Shown: positions 55,876-63,787 of the stretch, one piece after another
Numbering within the stretch: position 1 is the first letter of the stretch
How the letters are laid out: every line of letters begins with the position of its first letter
NCBI GenBank assembly: GCA_017643495.1
Contig: JAEPNK010000003.1
Location: 62,001-126,000, forward strand
DNA from: Rhizobiaceae bacterium
Lineage (GTDB): Bacteria; Pseudomonadota; Alphaproteobacteria; Rhizobiales; Rhizobiaceae
Length of the DNA stretch: 64,000 bases
Reading direction: 5' to 3'
The notes under the pieces: model-generated
Database searches by the model: none
What the model was told of the DNA's origin: nothing
Seen by the model: the letters and a program-made list of their open reading frames with translations, nothing else
Position numbers and translations under genes: made by a program

Positions 55876-56598
55876 TCAGACGCCGCGCTTGTTTCCCCAG
55901 ACGAGAACATGAAGCTGGGGAAGAATCCGGGCAGAAAACCACTGGTCCTGCAAACAACGCTCCACCAGCCATTCGTAACGGTTCATGATGCCGTCCATGT
56001 CAATCGTTTCATCATCGCCGACGGGCGGTGTATGGTTGCCGGGTTGAAGGTAGAATGGAAAACCGGAATAGCGTGATGCCACTCCCTTTGCCCACTGGTA
56101 GTCTGCCTCATCAAACACCACAACCTTGAGAACTGTCTTCGGTTTGCCTTTGGCATTCGCAAGGCACTCGTCAAATGTATCCCAGTTCACATCCTCTCCC
56201 GAAGATGGCGGCTTTGGACTCAGGACGAGCACATCAAGTTCGCAAAACCAGTCCCTGGCAACCGAACCCTGCGTCTCCATGGCAAAACGGTAGCCTTTCC
56301 CGTGGCCAAGGCTGACCAGTTCTCCCAGCGGCTGTATGGCAGGATTTCCGCCGGAAAGTGTCACCATCAGCGGCTTGCCGGATGAAAGGTCCGTGATCTC
56401 TGCAAACACCTCTTCACAGGTCATCGGCTCCCAGGAATGGCGATAGTCACTGTCCACGGCATGCATGCTGTCACACCACACACAACGGTAATCGCAACCT
56501 CCTGTACGGACAAAAACCGTTGGTTCGCCGATCAGTGCGCCCTCACCTTGAATGGTCGGACCGAAAATTTCGGCAATACGCAGAGTATTATCAGACAT
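55876..56598 (-). CDS. queE: 7-carboxy-7-deazaguanine synthase
   Basis: A 240-residue radical SAM protein. The cluster motif is CDYRCVWC (C-x3-C-x2-C), and the N-terminus [20 protein letters not shown] is typical. It turns carboxy-tetrahydropterin into the 7-deazaguanine base in queuosine synthesis. ATG 56598 gives the family start; the open frame runs on to 56649. It overlaps queD by eight bases and its 3' end meets the beta-lactamase gene. Confidence 0.95.
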   Translation of the reverse strand: MSDNTLRIAEIFGPTIQGEGALIGEPTVFVRTGGCDYRCVWCDSMHAVDSDYRHSWEPMTCEEVFAEITDLSSGKPLMVTLSGGNPAIQPLGELVSLGHGKGYRFAMETQGSVARDWFCELDVLVLSPKPPSSGEDVNWDTFDECLANAKGKPKTVLKVVVFDEADYQWAKGVASRYSGFPFYLQPGNHTPPVGDDETIDMDGIMNRYEWLVERCLQDQWFSARILPQLHVLVWGNKRGV

Positions 56599-56953
56599 CA
56601 GGCCGGTATTCCGCCCATGTTTTCGGCGTTTCACTGACCATGACGGCACTTACCTCGCCCCAGCGTGCTGCACACCATTCATAGAGTGTTTTGGCGAGAA
56701 ATTCCGCCGTAATAGCGTCATGTCCGAATACATCGTTCAGGTGACGGTGATCGAGTTCGTCATCGATATAGGATTTCAATGGCCCCAGTTCGCGGTAATC
56801 CCGGACAAAGCCGTAAGGATCGAGTTCCTCGGCCGTTAATTCAACGCGGACAATATAGTTGTGGCCATGCAGGCGGGCACAAGGGTGTTCTTTCGGCAAG
56901 GCAGTCAACTGGTGGGAAGCGGAGAAGTGAAACTCCTTCGTTATGCGGAACAT
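56591..56953 (-). CDS. queD: 6-carboxy-tetrahydropterin synthase
   Basis: A 120-residue PTPS-family protein with zinc ligands in FHFSASHQL and ARLHGHNY and the catalytic Cys in EHPCARLHG. Second step of the queuosine pathway from GTP. It sits between queC and queE, overlapping both or nearly so. Confidence 0.95.
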   Translation of the reverse strand: MFRITKEFHFSASHQLTALPKEHPCARLHGHNYIVRVELTAEELDPYGFVRDYRELGPLKSYIDDELDHRHLNDVFGHDAITAEFLAKTLYEWCAARWGEVSAVMVSETPKTWAEYRPDV

Positions 56954-57651
56954 CAGGCTGCTCCCTTTTCAACGGCCTTTAGCCAGTAATCGGGATCTTC
57001 ATACTGTGTCGGATCCTCCACCCCGGCCAGATGAAAGGCCTCGCGGCGCTCGACACAGGTTCCGCAAGCTCCACAATGCAGTTCGCCGCCCTTGTAGCAG
57101 GACCAGGTTTCCGCGAAGGGAACATCTATTGCTGCACCGGCGGCAACAATCTCCGATTTCGGGGAATTCACGAACGGTGTGTAGAGGGAAACATCGGCAT
57201 AACCATCAAGTGCCTGTTTCTGCATTGCTTCAAACGACTTGATGAACTCCGGTCTGCAATCGGGATAAATGAAATGGTCACCGCCATGAACCGCCGTTGC
57301 CACAGCGTCGGCTCCCCGTGAGGCTGCAACACCGAATGCAATCGCAAGCATGATGGCATTGCGGTTCGGTACAATTGTGATTTTCATGGTTTCTTCGGCA
57401 TAATGCCCATCGGGTACGTCGACATTGTCTGTCAGTGCCGACCCGGTAAGATGGGCGCCGATTGCCCTGATATCTATCGTTTCATGCGGCACGCCAAGAC
57501 GCGCGGCTGCACGGGCTGCATAGTCAAGCTCCTTGCTGTGGCGCTGGCCATAGTTAAAAGACAGCAAGGCAAGCAATTCATGCTCGCTTGCAATTTTGTG
57601 CGACAGCACAACGGAATCAAGTCCGCCTGAACAGACGGCAATGGTTTTCAT
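56953..57651 (-). CDS. queC: 7-cyano-7-deazaguanine (preQ0) synthase
   Basis: A 232-residue PP-loop ATPase: CSGGLDSVVLSHKIA at the N-terminus and the zinc cysteines CYKGGELHCGACGTC near the C-terminus. It makes preQ0 from 7-carboxy-7-deazaguanine. First gene of the queCDE unit. An inverted repeat TACCCGG (57684-57690)/CCGGGTA (57713-57719) lies in its leader, divergent from rpmG. Confidence 0.95.
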   Translation of the reverse strand: MKTIAVCSGGLDSVVLSHKIASEHELLALLSFNYGQRHSKELDYAARAAARLGVPHETIDIRAIGAHLTGSALTDNVDVPDGHYAEETMKITIVPNRNAIMLAIAFGVAASRGADAVATAVHGGDHFIYPDCRPEFIKSFEAMQKQALDGYADVSLYTPFVNSPKSEIVAAGAAIDVPFAETWSCYKGGELHCGACGTCVERREAFHLAGVEDPTQYEDPDYWLKAVEKGAA

Positions 57652-57825
57652 GGTTTTGACCCTTGTTTTCGCTTCTTTCCAAGTACCCGGCCAAATACCG
57701 GCATACTCTTCACCGGGTAGGCTGCGACCGGCTCAACGCGGTGATATCAAACATCGTGTGGCATGGGAAGCACCTGCGGGAAAGCAAACTTGTCGATCTT
57801 CGTGTCGATGATCGATGCCGGGGCC

Positions 57826-57853
57826 TTGACTTTTGGCAAGTGATGCGTAATTT
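57826..57853 (+). promoter_or_regulatory. Likely rpmG promoter
   Basis: TTGACT (57826-57831) and TAATTT (57848-57853) are spaced by 16 bases and lie about 72 bases before the rpmG start. Between promoter and gene is a hairpin GGGCCGC (57866-57872)/GCGGCCC (57879-57885). Confidence 0.45.
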
Positions 57854-57924
57854 GCGCCTCAATTCGGGCCGCCCGTGCGCGGCCCCATTTCTTTCCTCCG
57901 CTTCGAGATACGGGAACCAGGACA

Positions 57925-58092
57925 ATGGCAAAGGCCACAACCATCAAGATCAAGCTGCAAAGCACGGCCGATACGGGCTATTTCTACGTAACCAAGAAAA
58001 ACAGCCGTACCATGACCGAGAAAATGACCAAGCGCAAATACGACCCGATTGCCAAAAAGCATGTCGAGTTCAAGGAAGCGAAAATCAAGTAA
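57925..58092 (+). CDS. rpmG: Ribosomal protein L33
   Basis: A 55-residue protein, [20 protein letters not shown] and onwards to KEAKIK, which is the zinc-free (no Cys pair) type of L33. An AGGAC precedes the ATG. L33 is part of the large ribosomal subunit near the E site. Its own promoter and terminator are present, so it is probably monocistronic. Confidence 0.97.
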   Translation: MAKATTIKIKLQSTADTGYFYVTKKNSRTMTEKMTKRKYDPIAKKHVEFKEAKIK

Positions 58093-58116
58093 TTTCGATT
58101 CTGCGCAACTATTTGG

Positions 58117-58142
58117 AAGCCGCCTTCACGGGCGGCTTTTTT
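58117..58142 (+). terminator. Rho-independent terminator of rpmG
   Basis: GCCGCC (58119-58124) pairs with GGCGGC (58131-58136), extended by AA/TT, and is followed by six Ts. It begins 24 bases after the rpmG stop. Confidence 0.93.
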
Positions 58143-58248
58143 GTTTGCGCTTTGCCGCCTTCACCTGCTGTTCAAACCGGCAACAGCCCGGCAATCACCA
58201 ACGTATAACCATTGAATTGTTCCCGCTTAAGGGTTATCTAAAACCTGT

Positions 58249-58340
58249 CCGTCGGAGTGCCCAGACTAATCGTGGGCTGAGAGTCGCGCGCAGCGTCAAT
58301 TCGTCGAACCTGATCCGGATCATTCCGGCGTAGGGAACGG
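58249..58340 (+). promoter_or_regulatory. TPP riboswitch (thi-box) upstream of thiO
   Basis: The TPP aptamer is plain: GTCGGAGTGCCC, GGGCTGAGAG, then GAACCTGATCCGGATCATTC and CGGCGTAGGGAACGG. CTGAGA and CCTGAT with the GCGTAGGGA segment are the ligand-binding parts. Downstream, GTTCCC (58359-58364) can pair with GGGAAC of the aptamer's 3' side (58333-58338), or TCCCG (58361-58365) with CGGGA (58373-58377), a plausible switch. It controls thiO-S-G-E and the thiF-like gene by thiamine diphosphate level. Confidence 0.95.
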
Positions 58341-58392
58341 GAAACGTCACGGCTGATGGTTCCCGAAAATAACGGGATTTGCAGACAGCCAG

Positions 58393-59406
58393 ATGAGTAA
58401 AGCACCAGTCATTATTGCAGGATCAGGCGTTGCGGGCCTTTGCGCGGCAACGGAACTGCTGTCACGCGGCATGACGGTAGAACTTGTTGATCGTGCAGAA
58501 AAAGCCGGTCCGCATGGCTGCTCTTGGTGGGCTGGCGGCATGCTTGCGCCCTGGTGCGAGGGGGAAAGCACCGAGGAAATCGTTGTTCGGCTCGGAACAG
58601 AATCAATCGATTGGTGGGAGAAAAGTGGCGTTCAGGTCACCCGCAACGGCTCACTTGTCGTGGCGCTTGGCCGAGACCGTAACGAACTCAAGCGGTTTGG
58701 GCGCAGAACAGGCAACTTTCGGGAAGTCGATGCTTCGAGGATAGGTGAACTTGAACCGGATATGGAAGGCAAGTTTTCCAGCGGCCTGTATTTTCCTGAT
58801 GAAGCGCATATTTCTCCACGTGATGCGCTTCGGGTTCTGGAACAAAACCTGACCGGAAAAGGCGGTACTTTCACAAATCGCGAGATCGGTTCACTGGAAG
58901 AACTGGCGGACCAGAACCCGGATTCGCTGATTGTGGACTGCCGGGGACTTGAAGCAAAAGACCGGTTGCCCGACCTCAGAGGTGTAAAGGGAGAGATGCT
59001 GATACTCTCCTGCCCGGAAATCAGACTTTCACGACCGGTCCGCCTTCTGCATCCGCGTATTCCGCTATACATCGTTCCAAGAGGTGACGGTGTTTACATG
59101 CTCGGAGCGACACAGCTTGAAAGCGGCAACCGTTCACGCATTTCAGCCCGCTCCATGCTTGAATTGCTGAGCGCCGCCTACGCGCTCAACCCGGCATTCG
59201 GAGAGGCTGAAATCCTGGAAACAGGGGTCGATGCCCGGCCGGCTTTTCCTGACAACCTGCCCCGTATCAGCCGGTCAGGAAACATCATTTCGCTGAACGG
59301 GCTGTTCCGGCACGGCTATCTGCTGGCACCAGCAATGGCACGGATGCTTGGCGAATACATTTGCGACAACAAAAAACCGGAGGTTTGGCATGAATATCCA
59401 GCTTAA
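58393..59406 (+). CDS. thiO: Glycine oxidase of thiamine synthesis
   Basis: A 337-residue FAD amine oxidase. FAD site VIIAGSGVAGLCAATELLSR and the family's GCSWWAGGMLAPWCEGE. It oxidises glycine to dehydroglycine for the thiazole ring. It is the first gene after the riboswitch; in many rhizobia thiC comes first, but thiC is not here. Its 3' end overlaps thiS by 17 bases. Confidence 0.95.
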   Translation: MSKAPVIIAGSGVAGLCAATELLSRGMTVELVDRAEKAGPHGCSWWAGGMLAPWCEGESTEEIVVRLGTESIDWWEKSGVQVTRNGSLVVALGRDRNELKRFGRRTGNFREVDASRIGELEPDMEGKFSSGLYFPDEAHISPRDALRVLEQNLTGKGGTFTNREIGSLEELADQNPDSLIVDCRGLEAKDRLPDLRGVKGEMLILSCPEIRLSRPVRLLHPRIPLYIVPRGDGVYMLGATQLESGNRSRISARSMLELLSAAYALNPAFGEAEILETGVDARPAFPDNLPRISRSGNIISLNGLFRHGYLLAPAMARMLGEYICDNKKPEVWHEYPA

Positions 59407-59587
59407 CGGAGAAATGAAACAGACAGATGCAGCGACGCTTGAAGCCCTGCTCGATGAGCACGGCTTTGGTGGCGCAAAGATTGCAACCGCCCTCAATGGC
59501 GAGTTTGTCCCTGCCCCCCTGCGCGCATCCACAAAGCTCAAGGATGGCGACCGGCTGGAAGTCCTGGCGCCGATGCAGGGAGGGTGA
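59390..59587 (+). CDS. thiS: ThiS sulfur carrier protein
   Basis: A 65-residue ubiquitin-like protein ending in Gly-Gly (VLAPMQGG), the end that is adenylated and thiocarboxylated. GGAGG precedes the ATG, which decides the start at 59390 inside thiO. It gives sulfur to ThiG. Confidence 0.96.
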   Translation: MNIQLNGEMKQTDAATLEALLDEHGFGGAKIATALNGEFVPAPLRASTKLKDGDRLEVLAPMQGG

Positions 59588-59590
59588 ACC

Positions 59591-60364
59591 GTGCGTGAAT
59601 TTTACGGAACCAGCCTGCCAAATCCCTTGATGCTGGGAACAGCGCAGTACCCCTCGCCTGCCATCCTGGCAGATGCTTTCAGGCGAAGCGGCGCCGGAGT
59701 GGCAACTGTCTCGCTGCGGCGTGAGAGCGGTACGGACCGGGCCGGACAGGAATTCTGGAAACTGATCAATGATCTTGGGGTTCTCGTCCTGCCCAATACC
59801 GCAGGTTGCCACAGCGTGAAGGAAGCCGTCACAACCGCCCACATGGCACGCGAAATGTTTGACACAAAATGGATCAAGCTTGAGGTGATCGGTGAGGATG
59901 ACACGCTTCAGCCTGATGTTTTCGGCCTCGTGGAAGCAGCGAAGATCCTCACTGATGAGGGTTTTCAGGTTTTCCCCTACACCACTGAAGACCTTGTAGT
60001 TGCAGACAAATTGCTGAATGCCGGCTGCGAAGTCCTGATGCCATGGGGTGCGCCCATCGGTTCGGGACTGGGGCTCAACAATGTTTTCGGACTGCGCGCC
60101 ATGCGTGCCCATTTCCCCGATGTTCCGCTGGTTGTTGATGCCGGGCTGGGCTTGCCATCCCATGCCGCCGCAGCGATGGAACTTGGCTATGACGCAGTGC
60201 TGCTCAATACGGCTGTTGCAAAAGCCGGCGACCCGGCCGCCATGGCCGAAGCGTTTTCAAAGGCAATCGAAGCGGGAAAGATCGCGCATGATTCCGACCC
60301 GATGGAAATTCGCGACATGGCAAGCCCCTCCACCCCGGTAATCGGAAAGGCATTTTTATCATGA
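59591..60364 (+). CDS. thiG: Thiazole synthase
   Basis: A 257-residue TIM-barrel protein. Schiff-base lysine region [18 protein letters not shown] and phosphate loop [19 protein letters not shown] are typical. It builds the thiazole phosphate from DXP, dehydroglycine and ThiS-thiocarboxylate. Start is GTG; thiE overlaps by four bases. Confidence 0.96.
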   Translation: MREFYGTSLPNPLMLGTAQYPSPAILADAFRRSGAGVATVSLRRESGTDRAGQEFWKLINDLGVLVLPNTAGCHSVKEAVTTAHMAREMFDTKWIKLEVIGEDDTLQPDVFGLVEAAKILTDEGFQVFPYTTEDLVVADKLLNAGCEVLMPWGAPIGSGLGLNNVFGLRAMRAHFPDVPLVVDAGLGLPSHAAAAMELGYDAVLLNTAVAKAGDPAAMAEAFSKAIEAGKIAHDSDPMEIRDMASPSTPVIGKAFLS

Positions 60365-60972
60365 GCCTCCCATCCCGCCTCGACAGGTTTTATCCGATAT
60401 TTGACCATACAGACTGGCTTGAACGGCTGTTGCCGCTGGGCATCAAGCTTGTGCAATTGCGGGCCAAGGATTTGCCGGAAAACGAGACCCGTTCACAGAT
60501 AAGACGGGCAAAACAGCTTTGCGACGACAACGGGACACAGTTGATTGTCAATGACTACTGGGAACTGGCAATTGATGAAGGCTGTGATTTCATCCATCTG
60601 GGGCAGGAAGACCTTGAGGATGCGGATCTCGAAACAATCAGAAAGCACGGACTGAAGCTCGGCGTCAGCACGCATGACCCTGATGAACTTGACCGGGCAC
60701 TTGCGGTCAATCCGGATTACGTCGCCCTCGGGCCGATTTACCCGACCATTCTCAAGAAAATGAAATGGCACCAGCAGGGTGTGGAAAAACTGACCGAATG
60801 GAAAAGCCAGATCGGCAATGTTCCGCTGGTCGGCATTGGCGGCATGAGTGTCGAGCGCGCGCCCGGCGTCTTTGCTGCCGGTGCAGACATTGTATCCGTG
60901 GTCACGGATATCACTCTCAACGATGACCCGGAAAAACGCGTAAAGGAATGGATTTCGGTAACACGGCCATGA
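60361..60972 (+). CDS. thiE: Thiamine phosphate synthase
   Basis: A 203-residue TIM barrel with [36 protein letters not shown] (shortened here as two segments), and the GPIYPT and GIGGMSVE phosphate-binding parts. It joins the thiazole and pyrimidine halves. The stop overlaps the next start (ATGA). Confidence 0.95.
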   Translation: MSLPSRLDRFYPIFDHTDWLERLLPLGIKLVQLRAKDLPENETRSQIRRAKQLCDDNGTQLIVNDYWELAIDEGCDFIHLGQEDLEDADLETIRKHGLKLGVSTHDPDELDRALAVNPDYVALGPIYPTILKKMKWHQQGVEKLTEWKSQIGNVPLVGIGGMSVERAPGVFAAGADIVSVVTDITLNDDPEKRVKEWISVTRP

Positions 60973-61970
60973 ATGATGAAAACCGCTATATCCGGCAGAT
61001 GATCCTGCCCGAATTCGGAGAAAACGGGCAGGCAAAACTCGCTTCTGCCCATGTTCTGGTGATCGGCGCAGGCGGTCTGGGCTGTCCGGCACTTCAATAT
61101 CTGGTTGCTGCCGGCATTGGCAGGATCACGATTGTCGATGCAGATACCGTTTCGCGTACCAATCTTCACCGCCAGACACTCTACCGTGAAGGCGACATCG
61201 GCAGGAACAAGGCCGAAGCCGCGCGCGATACCCTTTGTCGTTTGAATCCCGATACAGACATTGTGGCGGTTGTGCAGCGCATGGATGCAGCAAACATCAC
61301 GAAACTGCTTGAAGGCGTGGATATCGCCATGGACTGCGCTGACAGCTTTGCGGTCAGTTATGCATTGTCCGATGCATGCCTTGAAGCGAAGACCCCGCTG
61401 TCAAGCGCTTCGGCGCTCGGGTTTTCGGGCTATACCGGCGGGTTTTGTGGAAACGCACCGTCCCTTCGCGCCCTGTTTCCCGATCTGCCGGACCGTGCTG
61501 CCAATTGCAGCACTGCCGGGGTGATGGGCCCCGTTGTGGGCATGCTTGGCTGCCTTCAGGCGCAGATGGTTCTCAGTCACCTGCTGGAACTTGAACCCTC
61601 CCCGCTCGGCCAATGCATTACGCTTGATTGCAGAAGCTTTCACGTTTCCTCATTCCGCTTCGACAAGGCACCGGAACCGGATGGCACCGTTCTCCGCTTC
61701 ATAGCACCTTCACAGATTGAGCCTGATGATTTTGTGGTGGAACTGCGGGACAGCATGGAGGCCCCTGTGCCGGCAACGCACAATGCCCATCGTTATCAGG
61801 TGGCTGACTTTGGCCCGGATGGCCCCCGCCCGGAAAACGGGCAGCGCGCGGTGTTGTGTTGCAGATCCGGGCTGCGCTCATGGCAGGCTGCTCAAAGGCT
61901 CATGCCTGTCTGGAATGGAGACATTGCATTGATAGCCATGGGCGACCAAGAGCAACAGCCAACGGGCTGA
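60969..61970 (+). CDS. thiF: ThiF/MoeB-type adenylyltransferase with rhodanese-like tail and no zinc cysteines
   Basis: A 333-residue E1-like protein. ATP site VLVIGAGGLGCPALQYL, the Arg segment TNLHRQTLYRE, and the acidic DCADSF are kept, as is a Cys at 180 in NCSTAGVMGPVVG. Both CxxC pairs that bind zinc in ThiF and MoeB are missing (NAPSLRALFP at 162-171; HVSSFRFDKAPEPD at 225-238). The C-terminus (about 253-330) is rhodanese-like, with the active loop C298-R-S-G-L-R-S. It probably adenylates ThiS and may take persulfide sulfur itself. Last gene under the TPP riboswitch. Confidence 0.85.
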   Translation: MNDENRYIRQMILPEFGENGQAKLASAHVLVIGAGGLGCPALQYLVAAGIGRITIVDADTVSRTNLHRQTLYREGDIGRNKAEAARDTLCRLNPDTDIVAVVQRMDAANITKLLEGVDIAMDCADSFAVSYALSDACLEAKTPLSSASALGFSGYTGGFCGNAPSLRALFPDLPDRAANCSTAGVMGPVVGMLGCLQAQMVLSHLLELEPSPLGQCITLDCRSFHVSSFRFDKAPEPDGTVLRFIAPSQIEPDDFVVELRDSMEAPVPATHNAHRYQVADFGPDGPRPENGQRAVLCCRSGLRSWQAAQRLMPVWNGDIALIAMGDQEQQPTG

Positions 61971-62358
61971 ACCCAACAATACCATCTGACACACGCGATA
62001 CCGCTAGCTGACCCAAGACTGGACCCGGCATGGCATCAAATCATCGATTTCCGGAAATGAAAATTGGGGTCGGTCGGTGTTCCAGTAATGGTACGAGGAG
62101 GCCATCTAAACCTGGAATACCGACCGACGACCCCACGGACCCAGGAGATGCGGCGGACCTGAGCACTCCGTAGGGTATTTCGGAAAAGACGGGAACTGCA
62201 CCCCGCCTGCAATATTCATGTTTGAAGAATTGACTCAGATCGTTTCAAAAATCAACGATTTGCTAACCATTTGAGCCGTGTTTTTGCCGAAAAGCGACGA
62301 TCATATTTAACCGTTAAGATTAATCCGCCGGTTTTCCGACCGATTCAAGGTGAGCTGA
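61971..62358. other. 388-base convergent gap without a gene
   Basis: Between the thiF-like and pleD stops, no credible reading frame exists. The left third is plain sequence, the middle holds a very strong 69-base hairpin (62066-62134) with a second hairpin after it (ACGGA 62135-62139 with TCCGT 62167-62171, inner CAGG/CCTG), and the right part is AT-rich with three TTAA words (62308-62324) whose spacing does not fit a CtrA box. No clear U-tailed terminator for either flanking gene was found. Confidence 0.7.
62066..62134. ncRNA. Candidate structured RNA, long hairpin of 24 base pairs
   Basis: GGGGTC (62066-62071) pairs with GACCCC (62129-62134); GGTCGGT (62072-62078) with ACCGACC (62119-62125); one G-T pair; TTCCAG (62080-62085) with CTGGAA (62112-62117); ATGG (62088-62091) with CCAT (62102-62105). 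The loop reads TACGAGGAGG; on the opposite strand it is CCTCCTCGTA, an anti-Shine-Dalgarno sequence like those in rhizobial trans-acting sRNAs. On the minus strand the hairpin is followed by AATTTTCATTT, a weak terminator tail. Strand and function are unknown; a palindromic repeat is the alternative. Confidence 0.45.
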
Positions 62359-63738
62359 TCAGGCTGCCAGCTCGGTAACAATCCGGTTGCGACCATTGCG
62401 TTTGGCCGTGTAGAGGGCAACATCAGCCCGCTTCATAAGACGCTCAGGTGTATCATCTTCGCCATCGATCGAGGAAACACCCATGCTCATGGTGATGCTG
62501 ATCTGCTTGCTGCCACCGGCAACCTGAACCGGATGCGCCTCGACTTCCAGGCGAATCCTTTCGGCGATCTTCTCGGCACGTTCCACATCCGTATCCGGCA
62601 TGATTATGACGAATTCTTCGCCACCAAACCGCGAAGCGAGATCCACTTCCCTGACCGATTTGGTTATGCGGGAAGCCACTTCACGAATAACCTGGTCACC
62701 GGCATCATGACCATATGTGTCATTCACTGCCTTGAAGTGATCAATGTCGCACATGATTGCAGCAATCCCGGAGCCTGACCTGCGGGCATTGTCAAACATG
62801 TTTGCGTAGTGTGAATCGTGATACCGGCGATTGTGCAGACCCGTAAGCGGGTCCTTCACGGCCAGTTCTATCGTCTGCTGCACAGAGTTGCGAAGGCAAT
62901 CATTGTAGTGCTTCCGGCGAATCTGTGTCCGGGAACGTGCGAGCAATTCCTGCTGGTCAATCGGACGCCGGATGTAATCATTCACCCCGATCTCGAGTGC
63001 ACGACTGACTATCTGCTCCTGATCCATGTCCGCCATCACGAGCAATGGCAGATTTCTGGTTTTTTCGACCGAGCGCAAATGCGAGCACAGTCTCAGACTG
63101 TCCACCCCTTCCATGGAAAGTGATACCACGGCCAGATCAAACTCATTGCCGACAATGGAAATCAGGGCTTCATTCGGGTTGGTGATGACCTGTACGTCAT
63201 ATTCCTCGCAAAGATAGTCGACAACGCGCTCATAGGAACTGGCTCGATCATCAACCACTACAACCCGCCGCCGGTTTCCGTCATTGTGCCGGAAATCGTC
63301 AAAATGCGGCTCGCTGAAAGCCAGTTGGCTTCCGGTCATGGCGCGCATGCGCAGGTCATCGGTCAACATTTTGAGACGAACCAGGCTCTTGACCCTGGTC
63401 ACCAGCGCCAAATCATTGACGGGCTTGGTGAGGAAATCGTCTGCACCTGCTTCCAGCCCCCGGACACGGTCTTCCGTCTGGTCCAGCGCAGTCACCATTA
63501 CTACCGGCAAGTGCATTGTCGAAGGATCCTGTTTCAGCCGTCGGCAAACCTCAAAGCCATCCATGCCGGGCATCATTACATCCAGCAGAACAAGGTCACA
63601 CTGTCCTTCCCGGCACATTCGTATGGCATCGGGGCCATTGTCAGCCGTCAAAACCTGAAAATACTCAGCCATCAATCTCGCTTCGAGAAGGCGCACATTG
63701 GTGGGTATGTCGTCAACAACGAGAATGCGGGCTGTCAA
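62359..63738 (-). CDS. pleD: PleD, diguanylate cyclase response regulator
   Basis: A 459-residue protein with layout receiver-receiver-GGDEF. Receiver 1 has ILVVDDIPTNVRLLEARL and the phospho-Asp in LVLLDVMMPGMDG; receiver 2 (about residues 155-275) is degenerate; the GGDEF domain has FGGEEFVIIMPDTD with an RxxD inhibitory site (REVD) just before. When phosphorylated it makes cyclic di-GMP during the cell cycle. The start is TTG with GGAGGTGG eight bases upstream. It follows divK by 49 bases. Confidence 0.95.
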   Translation of the reverse strand: MTARILVVDDIPTNVRLLEARLMAEYFQVLTADNGPDAIRMCREGQCDLVLLDVMMPGMDGFEVCRRLKQDPSTMHLPVVMVTALDQTEDRVRGLEAGADDFLTKPVNDLALVTRVKSLVRLKMLTDDLRMRAMTGSQLAFSEPHFDDFRHNDGNRRRVVVVDDRASSYERVVDYLCEEYDVQVITNPNEALISIVGNEFDLAVVSLSMEGVDSLRLCSHLRSVEKTRNLPLLVMADMDQEQIVSRALEIGVNDYIRRPIDQQELLARSRTQIRRKHYNDCLRNSVQQTIELAVKDPLTGLHNRRYHDSHYANMFDNARRSGSGIAAIMCDIDHFKAVNDTYGHDAGDQVIREVASRITKSVREVDLASRFGGEEFVIIMPDTDVERAEKIAERIRLEVEAHPVQVAGGSKQISITMSMGVSSIDGEDDTPERLMKRADVALYTAKRNGRNRIVTELAA

Positions 63739-63787
63739 TTGACCACCTCCGGTACTGGCATATCATGTTTTCTGGATTGGCCGGTCA

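Noticed and set aside
57747-57965. Minus-strand 72-residue frame with hydrophobic N-terminus over rpmG
   Set aside because: It lies antisense to the rpmG start, promoter and leader, and has no ribosome site.
62308-62324. TTAA words upstream of the pleD 3' end as a CtrA box
   Set aside because: Spacings are 3, 2 and 9 bases, not 7, and they lie downstream of both flanking genes.
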